A stretch of 64,000 nucleotides of DNA from Isoetes taiwanensis (GCA_021234155.1 JAJEKV010000002.1:7459046-7523045), one strand, 5' to 3'; positions 24,610-36,063 are shown, counted from the first letter of the stretch. The notes: generated by a model not told the origin, from the sequence alone. A program made the numbers and translations.

Positions 24610-25221
24610 TCTTTGCAGTCAAGCAAAATTTTGAACTTATGTTCTTCTCTAAACATGATTATTTTCAATGGCATTTGCCATAATGAATCGATAGATACAC
24701 TTTTCGAAGTGAGACTACATCGAATTCACATATTGGATCTTAGATTATGTCATTGGTGAGCCCCATATGTTGAACATGTTGAAAGAATTCGGATTGGAAC
24801 CTTTACAGTGATAGTGATCATGCTCCCATTCTATTAAAGCCGGCTGCACTTAAGTCCTCTCATACAAGGCCATACCACGTGTATAAAGCATGTATGATGG
24901 GTCCTTAAACAAGCCTTCCATGATGAGGTCCTTTTGGGCCTGCCGGATAAGGGCGTTATGTAATATACATGCCAGGGCTGCTCGCTCTTAACATGCTTTT
25001 ATCGATCGAATGTGCAAGAAAGGTTTATGGTGTATATCGGTTGAAATCAGTGCACGCGACCACAAAGCGAATGGTATGACTCGAAATCAAGGATGCTAAG
25101 AAAAGAATAGTGGATCCACACACACCGCAGCCTACTGAGGTCGGGTCAAGAGGAAAAAGCAAGCTTGATTTGTCAGCGCAGCCAGATAAAAGTCGAATCA
25201 TAAGGCAAATAAATCTGGGAA

Positions 25222-26115
25222 ATGGTTTTGGAAAAGATTATCCCCCCTTCTAAAGAGCTGCCATTGACAGACTTGCATGTATGGCAGACATACGCCATAC
25301 ATTTGTACTTTAAGGGAGAGGACACGTTATGTTTACCCACAGAAGCTTTTTCTAGCTTTGTGGTTTCTCTTGACGATGTCAAGAACGGTATTGATGGGCT
25401 GGCTTGTGGCAAAGCCCGGGATATTGATGGACTTGCAGCAGAGCACCTCAAGGATGGCGGATCAGCACTAGCTACCTTTATTTCTGAAATTTTTAACCAA
25501 GCTATTAAAGAAGGGTTTCCTGAAGCCTAGACCACCAGTTTGATCCATCCTATATATAAACAAGGTGATGCGCTGTTACCAAGCAATTATAGGACTATTA
25601 TGATTAGTCCAATTCTTGCCAAGCTCTTTGGCAAGGTGCGGATGATCATGGAGCAAGAGCTCGAGGGCAGGCTGGTTTTAGACGTGGCTCCTCCACCTTA
25701 GATCACTTGATCACTCTTCGCACTATGATAGATGAGGCTAGATCACAGGGGAAACCATTGCTTTGCTGCTTCATTGATTTTGCTAAATCATTCGATCTGA
25801 TTCAGACAGAAATTATTGAACAGGCTAACTTCGGCTTGGTGTTCCATGTGAATGGGTTCAACGCTATTGGGAGGCTTTTCCTGTGAATGGGTTCACGCTA
25901 TTGGGCGGGGTTATCACCCGTATGGCCCGATTTAGTCACCAGCGGCGTGGGAGTTAAACAAGGGTGCACGCTTTTCGCCAACTTTATTCGGACTTTATAT
26001 CGATCAATTGGAGGAGTTTCTCAAACAATGGGTCTTTGCTTCCCTCGTCTCTTCCATGAATGGTAATTCTCCTTTTATTTGCTGATGATCTACTCCTATG
26101 CTCCCCATACAAGTA
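25222..26115 (+). pseudogene. LINE reverse transcriptase with intact FADD box
   Basis: Frame 25222-25530 holds the thumb-proximal start with GLACGKARDIDGLAAEHLK (the K-A-x-x-x-D-G motif). After a stop, SLIHPIYKQGDALLPSNYRT continues in the same frame (I-P-x-x-K and N-Y-R-x-I motifs). Shifted frames then carry QAGFRRGSSTLDHL, CFIDFAKSFDLI (D-F-x-K-x-F-D), GVGVKQGC (G-V-x-Q-G-C) and, at 26078-26089, FADDLLLC with the catalytic Asp pair. A local duplication of GTGAATGGGTTCACGC near 25847-25895 breaks the frame. Nearly every RT motif is present, so decay is modest compared with the LINE at 2.8-6.4 kb. Confidence 0.85.
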
Positions 26116-26242
26116 GAAGACTTACAAAGGCAATTAGATGTGCTAAGCAATTTACGCTCACAGTTTGGTTTGATGATTAATATGAGTAAGACTAAGATCC
26201 TAGGCTTTGGAATACGTAATGCTACCCTAATGTACGGGGAAT

Positions 26243-27199
26243 ATGATAGATCAAGCTCAATCCTATAAATATTTAGGACATGAAATTTTTACGGGACGTA
26301 AACCCCGGACAAAGGGTGTTGATCTCGGAAGTGCAAAGACTTTAAAAGCGTTTTACGCCATGGCAAATATGTGCGCACATTCTCACATCACCTATTGGCC
26401 GCCGGAAGAGACTTTTGAGACTCTAGTCATGCCGGTAATTCAGATGCTAGTGAAATATGGGGACCATCACTTTCTCGTTTCTCAATGGCGAGAAGTTGAA
26501 GCAATTCAAAAGACACGGATGCATATGGTTTTGAAAGTGAAAAGGGCGGTTCCATATGAACTGGCTTTGTTATTTGAGTGTGGATCGTTTCCCTTGGAGA
26601 TACACTCTATGAGCAACACGCTTTAGATACCTTGATCGAAACATCAAGCAAATGAGAACTCCTTGATTCGGCTTGCTCTTAAGGCAAATGAGAAACTCAA
26701 ACAGAGGATGAACCGGCTGGTACAAAGATGTGCATTGATGGTTATCCCGATGGGGCTTATGCTCCTTTTTACGATAAATTTAAGGCTCATGCCTTTCTTG
26801 CATATTGTGAGGCATCCGATAAAAAAGAAACTCCAATATTATATTAGATATTTTAATCCGAGGCGTAGTCATGCTATCCAGCCATATCTGTGTCTTCACG
26901 GCATGTTCCCAGGACAAATCAGGGCCATTGCTCGCCTCCGTGTGAGTTCTCACGGCCTAATGATTGAGAAGGAGAGATGGTTGAAAATTGAGGAGAGCCA
27001 GAGGATTTGTGCGTGCAAAGAGGATATAGAAACAGAGAAACATGCCATATACTTTTGTCATAGACATGACACCCTTCGCGCCAAATATTCCAGGATTGAT
27101 TGGACTCTACCTATGCACGAGCTGTTTCGACACCTTCCCTCACTCCCTCACCTAGGGAATTTTCTTCGAGAGCTTTTGAACAATGTTGGACTCTGCTAG
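26243..27199 (+). pseudogene. LINE ORF2 C-terminal region with zinc knuckle
   Basis: Two frames: 26243-26626 starts with QSYKYLGHEIFTGRKPRTKG, the post-RT Y-K-Y-L-G motif, and 26663-27199 ends the protein. The latter has GQIRAIARLRVSSHGLMIEK and a Cys/His cluster, CACKEDIETEKHAIYFC, then HRHDTLRAKYSRIDW. This is the same architecture as 5575-6072. One frameshift near 26630 separates the two frames. Confidence 0.8.
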
Positions 27200-27299
27200 T
27201 GTTTTTATTATCTGCAGATAGAGTTTTGATCAGCTCTCTCTTACTCTACCTCATTGATTGTACTAGACATGTATCTTTCTTGTCCCATAGCCTTCGGGC

Positions 27300-27332
27300 T
27301 ATTATTATTATTATTATTATTATTATAATATT
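27300..27332 (+). repeat. (ATT)n 3' tail of the nested LINE
   Basis: About ten ATT units directly follow the LINE 3' hairpin GCCTTCGGGC. LINEs with simple-repeat tails in place of poly-A end this way. Confidence 0.8.
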
Positions 27333-27359
27333 AATACTTGAAACCATACCTTAGAGAGC

Positions 27360-28370
27360 TTAAATAAATAATGTTATGGAGTGAATCCGGCATCGAACTT
27401 ACAGGGGTGGTTTGAGCATGCTACATCAACGTTTGAGTTATCATTATGGTTTTCATCATCGATCTAGCTACTTCGGCATGGTTAGGTTGTATGGGCAACC
27501 TCGACAACGGCTAAGAGTATGACCTAGGCACATTTATTGTAAATTCTTTAATAACCCACATGTCATGGTCTTTGCATTGTTCCACTGTTGTCTTGGTATT
27601 TGTTATGTACTTGGAACCTCCGGGGTCGGGCTTCTAGGTTCGGTGGCCTAGGTAGCTCCGGCATGCTCATGTTCATCTGTGATTCTCTGTGGTTCTTGTG
27701 CTCTGTGACACCGGGCGTTAGTTCTCTGGCAGGGGATTGCTCACGTCGTCAACTCTTGTGAAACCCCATGGTAAGAGGTCCTCCAGTGCGGGGACGTTTT
27801 GAGAGGGTATCGATATCTGAGGTTCACCCCACCACCGCTACAGGGCTTGGAATGTGTCGGTGGGCAACATCGCTAACGGGCCTCTGTATGTAGGCTGGCT
27901 GAGCTACCCATTGTCCCGGAGTTTGTTTATGACGGTTTGGGTACATTGGTTATATTCTTTGCTATTGATGTTTATGTTGTTTTCTTTATTGTCATAGTCT
28001 AGCGTTGCACCATAGGTTCTTGTGTCTTTGAGTTGTTTATGTTTGTTATCCAAGACTTTCAAGATGTTTTATGCATGTAGAGGCAACTATGGGATCCCCA
28101 CTTAGTCACGAGGACTAACCCCTTTGAGTGCATGCAGTGATTGAGCAAGGTGGTGCTCGGGCCAGTAGCAGTGGTACTGTTCAGGATCCTGGCTGACTTT
28201 GGAGTTTTCTAGAAGCTGAATCTTAGCTTTGGTTTTTGAATAAATGCATTAAGGATGTATTTCTTTTTAACTATATTACAATTGTTGGATATCCTTTATT
28301 ATAAAGTTTTAGTGTATGTCGTGCATAAAACCCTAAAACTTTCGACGGCCCAGATTTCACTAAAAACAAT
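27360..28370. other. Retrotransposon interior, no gene recognised
   Basis: Relatively GC-rich sequence between the LINE tail and the gene-like exons. It has no long frame, and I cannot tell whether it belongs to the LTR element or to the putative Helitron. Confidence 0.4.
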
Positions 28371-28379
28371 TTTGGACGG

Positions 28380-30803
28380 TCCTTGATCCCTAAAAAAAAA
28401 GGGGGTTATTGGGTGTTGCTATGGGCGCCGGATCTCGGATCTGCTTATGCTAGGGTTAGCGAGGCCATTTCCTTTCGCTGGATCTTTGGATGCAATTTTG
28501 ATCCATCCACAGATCGATCTGCAGCAAGATCTCCTTTTGCAGCAAGGGCTTGGGTTTCTCCTTGGGCGGTTCTTGAGCAAGACTCTGTCAGGCCTATAAA
28601 TCCAACCGGATTGTCTATCCGTGAATGCAGTCTCAAAGGGCATGTTATTTTCCGGCATCTTCGCTGGCCGAAGTTTGTAGCAGAGTTGTGATGTTTGAAT
28701 GGTTTTTTAGGTTTAAACTTGGTGGAGATTATGTCTGTGCGTATTACAAATCCGCGCTTAAAGATAACTTTCATATTTTTCTTCACATCTTGCTGCGAAT
28801 GTGAGGTATATGAAAGTATATTAGCCCTGGACTCCAAGATTTTTCTGTAAATTTTATTATTCTCTTCTATCTGCAGATCCTCTTGGAGCAACATATATCA
28901 GAAGGTTTTTTTCCTTCAAGGTTGTACTTATGTTAACATTGCGGAATTTGTCTCATATCGGCCTTTCTTCATGGAGCACTGCATGTTGCACATCCCGTGA
29001 TGGCGGATCCGACCCTTTACTGAAGGCGCTGGCCACAGTAAAGCCATTCGTTTGCATCAGCTGGAGACACCATTTTAATCCCTGTAGATACATAAATCCT
29101 ACTCATGCGTTTCTACAATGATGGGAAATGCATAAGCATTCTGTGAATCGTTTACAGTCTCAAGAAATTTAATTATCTTATTGTGTAGAGTGGAGGAGCT
29201 TAACTAAGTAAGTGTTTGGTGCAGGCTAATCATCAATGTTCGGCACCAACATATAGAGCTCTGCTTGAGAGAAATAAAAAGGTATTGACTTTCTTCAACA
29301 GTGGCTAGACAAATATGAGGCAGGAAATCTAGATCTAGAATTATTGATGCAATCTTCTGCATTGCCTCCGACATCAAAAATAGCTACTCAGGTCTGCATG
29401 TACCATTCTTCAGTTGGATTTGTTGGGAGGCAGTACCATTCTTTAGTTGGAATTGCTGGGACGCGGTTACGTTCAGCACAGGTGATGGTATTGATTGGAT
29501 ATAATAGAGTTTAAAATCTTCAACAACATGCACATTTAGACTGCATCCTGATTGTGCTCTATGCAGGGCCTATTGGAAAAGGAGAGACATTGAAGAAAAT
29601 GCAAAGTTGCAGGGCTATGAAAATGAGAGACATTGAAGAAAATGCACAGTTGCAGGGCTATGAAAGAAGCCGGCCTATAGTTGCACAACATTGACTACAT
29701 TTTTGAAGTTTGCTTCAGAATGGCCCTTTATTTTAGAAGAATCAACAATCCTGCAAAGGCTCTGGAGAAACTTTTTGAGTTGGAATCTGTAGCCAAAACT
29801 CATCCTCACGTTGATCCATATTTCAAATGTGTTAGTGTTGGTGCAGCTTATCCTAAGCACAGTAAACTAATTGTACAAAGTATTTTAACTGTTTGATGCT
29901 TTGTGCTACCTTTTCATCTTTCAAGTGTAAGCATGTGGAATATGCAAGTCCTGCTTACATGTCAAAATTTCATATGCATGCGCTCACGTTTCTTTCATGA
30001 TATGGTAGGGAAAGAGCTACAAGGTCATAATATAGAAACTAAACTTGAAGAGCATTCCATGCATATTATACGGTTTTATTCACACTTCATGGACGTTATG
30101 CCATTAAACTGGAAGGCACACTGCCTACCCTTTCCCACCTTGATAAGAAGATGAATTACTATTCATCATGTAAAGGATAAGGCTGATTCCAACTACTATA
30201 CATATTACAAACCACACCAGATCTAACCAAGTTTATGTGGTTTGGACATTAGATATGGAAATCTTGATATAGCAATGAATAAGTCAATGTAAAGTAGGTT
30301 GTGCACTATTGCAATACATGATATAGTCATTATCTCTTGCAACAAAAGTCATACTTCTAATCCAAAAGATAATGTCTATAACCATCAATTATTATAGATG
30401 CTATGCATTGCGAAGTATCATTTGCTAACATAAATACCACACGACCCATAAATACATGTCTAACGCATAGTCAACACAACATTCAAATTATTTCATGAAG
30501 GTAATATCTTTGAGACATTATCCTCATACCCTCAGATATTCAAAATTTCGCACAGACATACAATTCAATAACACAAAGTTTTATGAACGTAGTATTTTTG
30601 AATAATCATTATTGGTACCTCCCTAATGTTGAAAATCTTTTACAAGTCTTGACTATGTTTCCACTACATTTGTTCATCATTGATAGGGCCTAATGGTTAT
30701 AAAATCTACAAAAGTTGGATTATTACTACATATGTCTTCTCATTTCGGCCAAAATATTTACTGCTTCCAATGTATGCCCAGCAACGCTGGGCACCGTTAC
30801 TAG
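28380..30803 (+). mobile_element. Putative Helitron 3' part carrying captured gene exons
   Basis: A perfect 8-bp stem hairpin, TGCCCAGC-AAC-GCTGGGCA (30775-30793), is followed six bases later by CTAG and then T (30800-30804). That is the canonical Helitron 3' terminus. Upstream on the same strand are spliced-looking exon fragments (see 28429-30154), which fits the known habit of Helitrons of carrying host gene pieces. I did not find a convincing TC 5' end, and no Rep/helicase is present, so it would be non-autonomous and its left border is a guess. Confidence 0.5.
28429..30154 (+). pseudogene. Captured multi-exon gene fragments, gene not identified
   Basis: Several plus-strand segments look like exons. 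29225-29391 starts after an AG acceptor and ends at CAG/GTCTGC; apart from a one-base shift it encodes YRALLERNKK then DFLQQWLDKYEAGNLDLELL and ALPPTSKIATQ. 29681-29896 encodes ALYFRRINNPAKALEKLFEL followed by ESVAKTHPHVDPYFKCVSVG. 28875-28919 and 29930-30154 may be further exons, and the 28429-28690 frame could be the first. The peptides are helix-rich with no motif I can name. A 46-bp direct repeat at about 29580-29670 (GAGACATTGAAGAAAATGCA twice) interrupts the series. Strand, introns and location inside a transposon suggest a transduplicated host gene. Confidence 0.45.
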
Positions 30804-30809
30804 TTAGTT

Positions 30810-31640
30810 ATATATAAGAAGGGAATCATTTTCCATTATTTTTGGAAGATTAAATTCTTCACCATCATAGTTGGTTTAAGTTTTCATATCAACCTAGATC
30901 TAACCTCAAGTATTGACAAGATCCCGAGTTGCCAGGAGGGTCAACTCGGCAGGCTCGTCACATCGATCATCTGTCTTGCGGAAACAACCATCTTTTCCCA
31001 AAGCTAGTCACCTGACTATCCGCTTTGTTGGAATAGTCACCTTTCTTTCCAAGCTAGTCGCCTGACTATCTGCTTTGAAAGGATTTCTCCTAGACTGGTA
31101 AACTTACCATATGCCTAAAAGACTCTTAAGGATCTGGCTTCTGTGCTGCAGTCACAGTTACCTCCTTACTTTTAAACTCTAGAGCAACATTCGATTGAAA
31201 AAGAAACTCCTTCCTTAACTCAAATCAAAACTATGCTCAGTCAAACTAGCAATCACAAGCACATATAAACTTGTTTAGTTTACTTATCTTTTAGATGACC
31301 AATCTGAATTCCCCCTCTATCTCTTAGGCTTCTGCCTTCTCTTTGTCAACTTAAGGATGGATCTTTCTGATCATTTGCAAAGCATACTTTTCTTGCTCAA
31401 TATCTTCTAGACTCCAACTACTCAGGACAATCCTTTTTGTCTCTTGTCCTTTCTTACTTCCCCTGCATTAAGAACAATAACAGTTTCTTCCTTCCTTCTC
31501 CAAGATCTGTTAAACCAACCTGTTAACCTCCCTGGAACTTTGTAGTCATCAGGTATATGTTATAACATCGAACTGACTAAAACAAAATCTCGAAATGTGT
31601 TAAAGGCCTAACACATGATTATTTTAACAAGATCAACTTA
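30810..31640 (-). other. 5' internal region of the LTR element
   Basis: Sequence between the putative Helitron end and the priming site. It holds two or three repeats of a GCTAGTC(A/G)CCTGACTATC unit at 30990-31085, related in style to the array at 22662-22917. No gag is visible where it would be expected. Confidence 0.5.
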
Positions 31641-31641
31641 C

Positions 31642-31655
31642 GCTCTGATATCAAT
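31642..31655 (-). promoter_or_regulatory. Primer-binding site, initiator-Met tRNA type
   Basis: The minus strand reads ATTGATATCAGAGC directly after the LTR end CGTAACA. The expected complement of plant initiator-Met tRNA is TGGTATCAGAGC, so there is a single G to A change. This site fixes the orientation of the element. Confidence 0.8.
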
Positions 31656-32277
31656 TGTTACGAATGCTCTGTTCCTCCTGCAAGTTCATCAACTTATTAG
31701 AATGTAAAACACCACAGGGTACTCAATTTACCACCCAACCGGACCAACTAAAAGAGATGTCCCCAAGCCAAGCTCCTCCGCAAGACTGTATAAGAACAAG
31801 CTCTTTCTAGCCACCAACCACTGGTGTTACATGAACTCCTCCTAATGATATGATCAAGCAAGAACTAGGGAAAATGCTGTAGATCAAGGCTAGGCTCATC
31901 ATCAACATAAAAAGAAGCAGACCTAGTTGTGCAGTCAGCTTAGACATCTATGCACCTTTCTGAGCATAGCTTTCCAACCGTAAGGAATCAATGGATAACC
32001 AAGCCTAATCTGAAAACTAGACTTCAAGCGCTTTCCAACAAGGTAAGGATTTCCAATTTCTAAGTTGTGATCGCGGAGATATCATGTCTTAAAGTTGTCC
32101 TTCTATTTATAGGTAACAACACATTTTTTTGCCTTCTTGCTTCTAAATAAAGGTCAAGTTTTATTTTTAGCTCTCTCTTTGATAATATCAAGGCTTAGAC
32201 ATACTTGATGGCTCTCTTACTTGATCATATCAATAAATATTGTCCCATGCAAGGCCACTCCCCCGAGCACCATATCA
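31656..32277 (-). repeat. 5' LTR (element on minus strand)
   Basis: 622 bp with TG..CA ends, matching 22037-22652. The right flank is GAATC (32278-32282), identical to the left flank of the other LTR. The priming site lies immediately inside, at 31655-31642 on the minus strand. Confidence 0.9.
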
Positions 32278-32282
32278 GAATC

Positions 32283-32833
32283 CATCAATGTTAGGTGCCC
32301 CACACAAGGGCGCTATAATATAAAGAATAAAATAATGCTCGGAGGCTACAAGGCCACGCCAAGGAAGAATCGACAGTCGACCAATTGGGAAATGTCTGTG
32401 GAAATACCATCATGAGAAACATCCGATTAGTACTTGCTCAGAGGCTACATGCTGAGAATGAAATCAGACTGTATATAAGAATTGGAGGCCTCTGGGCACC
32501 TCTCGTTTCACTTATAGTCATTTATGATTAGAGGCGCCTCTGATTTTGAAATATGAAATACGATTTCGCCTAAGGTTTTGAGGGAATATCGAACCCCTAT
32601 ACAACTTTGTCTAAGATTTTAGAATATGAAATACGGGGGTTCGAACCTCTACCAAAATGACTCAATATCCTAATAAGACTATTTTAACCAATATACCCAG
32701 TGAGATAATGTGATTATTTTTTATCTTGAATCTATGTTTTTTGTTTTATAACAACCTATTCAATTGTTTTAGGGATATATGGTCTATGGTTTCAAGAAAT
32801 GTTATTTTTACATCCATATCAAATCCCCCTGGA
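32283..32833. other. No recognisable gene
   Basis: The short frame 32221-32415 straddles the LTR border and is not meaningful. A local repeat involving AATATGAAATACG occurs at about 32550 and 32622. Confidence 0.45.
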
Positions 32834-33476
32834 ACCCCCTGTTATTTTGCTACATATAGAAACAACGGACGAGTGCACGGGAAACTAGCAAGGCAATAGA
32901 TCACATAGAAATAAAAACTAAGATGGAAAATGGGGCAAACCATAACAATGGGACAAAATGCAAAAGTTAGAGCATAGAATCCACAGGGACTAAATGGACC
33001 AAACAGGTAAAAGGTCGGGGAACATGACCAATGTAACTAGTGGAATATCAAGAATAAAATGGAAGAAACGAAACAAATGGGTCCAATGAAGTAAAAAAAG
33101 CTATAGTGAAAAGATTAAAGTGCTGGAGTGTGGACTAAACTAACATAGCATGGACAATGCAGTAGCGAACTCAAAACTAAGCAGAAAGGCAGGAGAAAGG
33201 CAAAAGGGGCAAAGGAATGAATGGAGAACAAAGAGAATGAAATGCAGAAAGAACAGAACTGGCAACAAAAAAACTGAAAAATGATACAAAATGATATGTG
33301 ACCATGTAAACGAATGGCTTCAATGAAGAGCAAAAACGGGACATAAGTGGTATTCAAACCGACTACAACTTGCAAATAATGCTCAAGGCAAATCCCATGC
33401 AAAAACCAAATAAACTTGTACAATCATTGAAAAAAATTGTGAAACCAATTGTGGAAGTGGAACTTCATAAAATAAA

Positions 33477-33657
33477 GGGAAATTTACCAGAATACCCTTA
33501 ATTTTTCTGATATTTCTCAGAATACCCTTTATATTTTCAAAATTCCCAAAATGCCCTTCTTTTTCTTGGGACCCAAGGGCATTTTGGGAATTTTGAAAAT
33601 ATGAAGGGTATTTAGGGAAATATCAGAAAAATTAAGGGTATTCTGGTAAATTTCCCT
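33477..33657. mobile_element. 181-bp hairpin MITE with 8-bp target duplication
   Basis: The two arms (about 33477-33565 and 33578-33657) are nearly perfect inverse complements, starting GGGAAATTTACCAGAATACC. The loop is only about 12 bp (TTTCTTGGGACC). AAAATAAA flanks both sides (33469-33476 and 33658-33665), an 8-bp duplication as made by hAT transposases, though its low complexity weakens it. Minus-strand frame 33529-33717 is a by-product of the palindrome. Confidence 0.8.
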
Positions 33658-35395
33658 AAAATAAAACTCGATAGCTGAAAAGAAAACACTTAAGAAAGAA
33701 TGCAACAGACGATTCATTATCTAAACTAACACTCGTTCAGAAGCACTAAAAGAAGAAGTAGATGCCATCTAAGAATGAGCCAATGAAACCATGTAAATAC
33801 ATAAAAAATTTGAAGTTAGAAGCTGAATATGCCATCAAAAACGTGCACATGGGCAATGATATACAAGGAACAAAAGAAACGAGAAACTGAAATATGACTA
33901 AACTGAAGTAGGGACGAGGCAAAAAACGAACCCACAACACGAAAGTTACAGATGGCTAATCAAGACTAGGAAAGTAGCTTTGATAGCTAGAGCAAAAAGT
34001 AGAAGATGAAAAATCAGTGGAGCACAGAGGATAATGTGACAACACAGATGAAATAGAATGGGCAAATAAGGCAAATTAGAATAAATGGAGCAAATTAGAC
34101 ACATAAAGTGAAGGAGACAAACGAATAATTCAATAAGATAAGATAAGATAAGATGAATTTTTACGGGATGGAGAAAATGATGGAATAAAACCAGAATATG
34201 ACAATATTAGAAAGCGCACAAGACAAAACATACAAAGGAATCAATGCACTTACATAATCCACGAATACTATAACAACAACCATCATGAAACCAAGGAACT
34301 AATGTAACGAACATATATAAAGAATGAATCAATGGGCCCCAACAGACATATGAAAGTAGCAACATTATATTTGAAAATGCCGAATGATATATGACAACTG
34401 AGAACTGCATATGCAAAGGCTAATGCCCTAAAGATAGTGGAATCTATTGTCAAAAGATGATAAAAGTCCCAAGCACCAGTGTGAGATTACTAAGAAACTC
34501 CAAAAGAAAAATTAATGGAACCCCTGAGATTAAAAGGACCAAGGTGGTCAAGCATACAAAGACTAGAATGAATGGATGGACCAAATTATACTAGAAGAAA
34601 AAGGAATAGATGGTAAGCTGCATCATTGAAAGGTGCATACCTCAAACAGACGAATCAATCTATTAAAAAGGAACCCTAAGAATAACCACAATTGGATATG
34701 GAGCATGACGATTCTATAAGAAAATATGAGCAACGACGAGATTACTGCCACGAAGAATCAAAAGTCAACACTCAACCAAAATTAATGGACATAATGGATA
34801 AAAAAAAATATTCGCAAAGCCATGAAACATGGGATAAAAATATTCGACAAAGGGTATGTGTTAGTTGAGATAATAAGGTTCACAAAGATTAAAACGAAAT
34901 AAAAATATCTCAAGAGCGGGCCACATATTTATAGGAAACAAATTAGTTGTGAAAGAAAACTAATCAGAACATGGATGCAACGTCCATACATAGCACAATA
35001 ACAGGGGGTTTCCTTTGGCATTAGCACAAACGCAGAGATACTATGAACTCGCCTATTCTTAGAACTTAACCTGAAATATTAATGAAGCAAAAGGTGTTAC
35101 ATGGAGCAAAAATGGGCCACATTAGAAACTAACTAATGGACCAATAGGATAGAAGAAACTAGCAAAATGCATGGGCAATAAAGATCCAATATGTAGCATA
35201 ATAACAGGGGGTTACTTTTAGATTTTTATACGCTTTTTTCATATGGTTTTTCTATGATTTCGTTGTTGTATTCGTTGAGGTGTACTAAATAGTATTTCTA
35301 GAGTGCACCCTTTATGGGCCGTTGATTTTCGTTGGTTGGAAAAATCCGAGGGCTGTTGTCTTTCTCTGCATGTGTTTGTGCATGAACACTATGCA

Positions 35396-35532
35396 AGTGT
35401 GTGCATGTGCATGTGCACATGCATGTGCATGTGTGTGCATGTGCACATGCATGTGCATGTGTGTGCATGTGCATGTTCATATGCATGTGCAGTGCAAGTG
35501 CATGTGCATGTGTGCATGTGTGTGCATGTGTA
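35396..35532. repeat. Alternating TG/CA microsatellite
   Basis: About 135 bp built from TGCATG, TGTGCA and TGCACA units, almost strictly alternating purine-pyrimidine. Six-frame translation gives Cys/His/Met-rich peptides on both strands, which are artefacts of the repeat. Confidence 0.9.
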
Positions 35533-36063
35533 CTTGCCCTCTTGGATTCTTATTGCGGAGTGGATTTTACTACCACGAGATGGATTTTTGCTCACACTTA
35601 CAAAGGTATTTGTTTTTAATGTTTCTTGATTAGCATAATGTTTTTTTTACAAGGTATTGGTTTCCGATTCTACAATGTAGTGCTGCCCCTTTGTTTCCTT
35701 CCTATGATTTCTCGCAGATTCAAGTTTAGGCCCTCTGTTTGCTTTCAACTCTTGGATATTTCGGCTTCCGGATTGTTCATAGCAGCCACCTTTAGCTTCA
35801 ATCAACAAACGGATTCTTATGCACACAACATGCGGATTATTCCGCCATTTTCCATGTCCGCGCAGATCGGTCAAAGGGCCATAAGAATACATTTATATTG
35901 TAGGTTTGGAACTTTAATCGAACCGTAAGGTGAATCATGCATTACCTTTAAGCTAGAGATGGAGCATCCAAAATCATATGGATTGATAAACAATGGTGTC
36001 ATTGTGAAAGAGAAATAGTTGTAGCGGAAGTAACAATATGTAGCATAATAACAGAGGGTTTTC

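Larger units (their letters stand above)
24240..27332 (+). mobile_element. LINE retrotransposon nested in the LTR element
   Basis: Plus-strand order: endonuclease end (24322-24609), RT (25222-26110), connecting region (26243-26626), zinc knuckle (26663-27199), then a 3' end with CCATAGCCTTCGGGCTATT, a small hairpin, running into an (ATT)n tail at 27300-27332. It lies opposite to the direction of the host LTR element, so it inserted afterwards or independently. The element is 5'-truncated or too decayed at its start, as the N-terminal endonuclease motifs are not seen. Several frameshifts and stops make it inactive, though key RT residues survive. Confidence 0.85.
22037..32277 (-). mobile_element. 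Complete LTR retrotransposon, apparently without gag-pol
   Basis: Two LTRs in the same orientation (22037-22652 and 31656-32277) bound 9.0 kb. The element is flanked by the 5-bp duplication GAATC (22032-22036 and 32278-32282). Read on the minus strand, a primer-binding site TGATATCAGAGC, one base off the initiator-Met tRNA complement, follows the right LTR, and a purine tract (GACGGGAAGGAA) precedes the left LTR, so transcription runs right to left. No minus-strand frame in the interior resembles gag, protease, integrase, RT or RNase H. The interior instead holds tandem repeats, a plus-strand LINE (24.2-27.3 kb) and plus-strand gene-like exons (28.4-30.2 kb). It fits a large non-autonomous retrotransposon (LARD-like) with later insertions. 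By eye the LTRs differ at roughly 5-8 percent of positions. Confidence 0.85.
32834..36063. repeat. Block bounded by inverted AACCCCCTGTTATT termini
   Basis: AACCCCCTGTTATTTTGCTA at 32833-32852 has inverse complements at about 34992-35008 (weaker), 35190-35216 (ATATGTAGCATAATAACAGG) and 36028-36054. 32860-35190 is strikingly purine-rich on the plus strand with many degenerate phrases such as AAATGGACCAA and GAATGGA; 35217-36030 is not. The two outer pairs suggest one transposon of 2.4 or 3.2 kb, perhaps nested or duplicated at its right end. No transposase is visible and no target duplication is clear, so classification is open. Confidence 0.45.

Noticed and set aside
28445-28894. 149-residue minus-strand frame as retrotransposon gag
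   Set aside because: No knuckle or gag-like core, and the opposite strand has the better exon structure.
35298-35633. Cys/His/Met-rich proteins on both strands, resembling metallothionein-like peptides
   Set aside because: They are translations of a TG/CA microsatellite in several frames.
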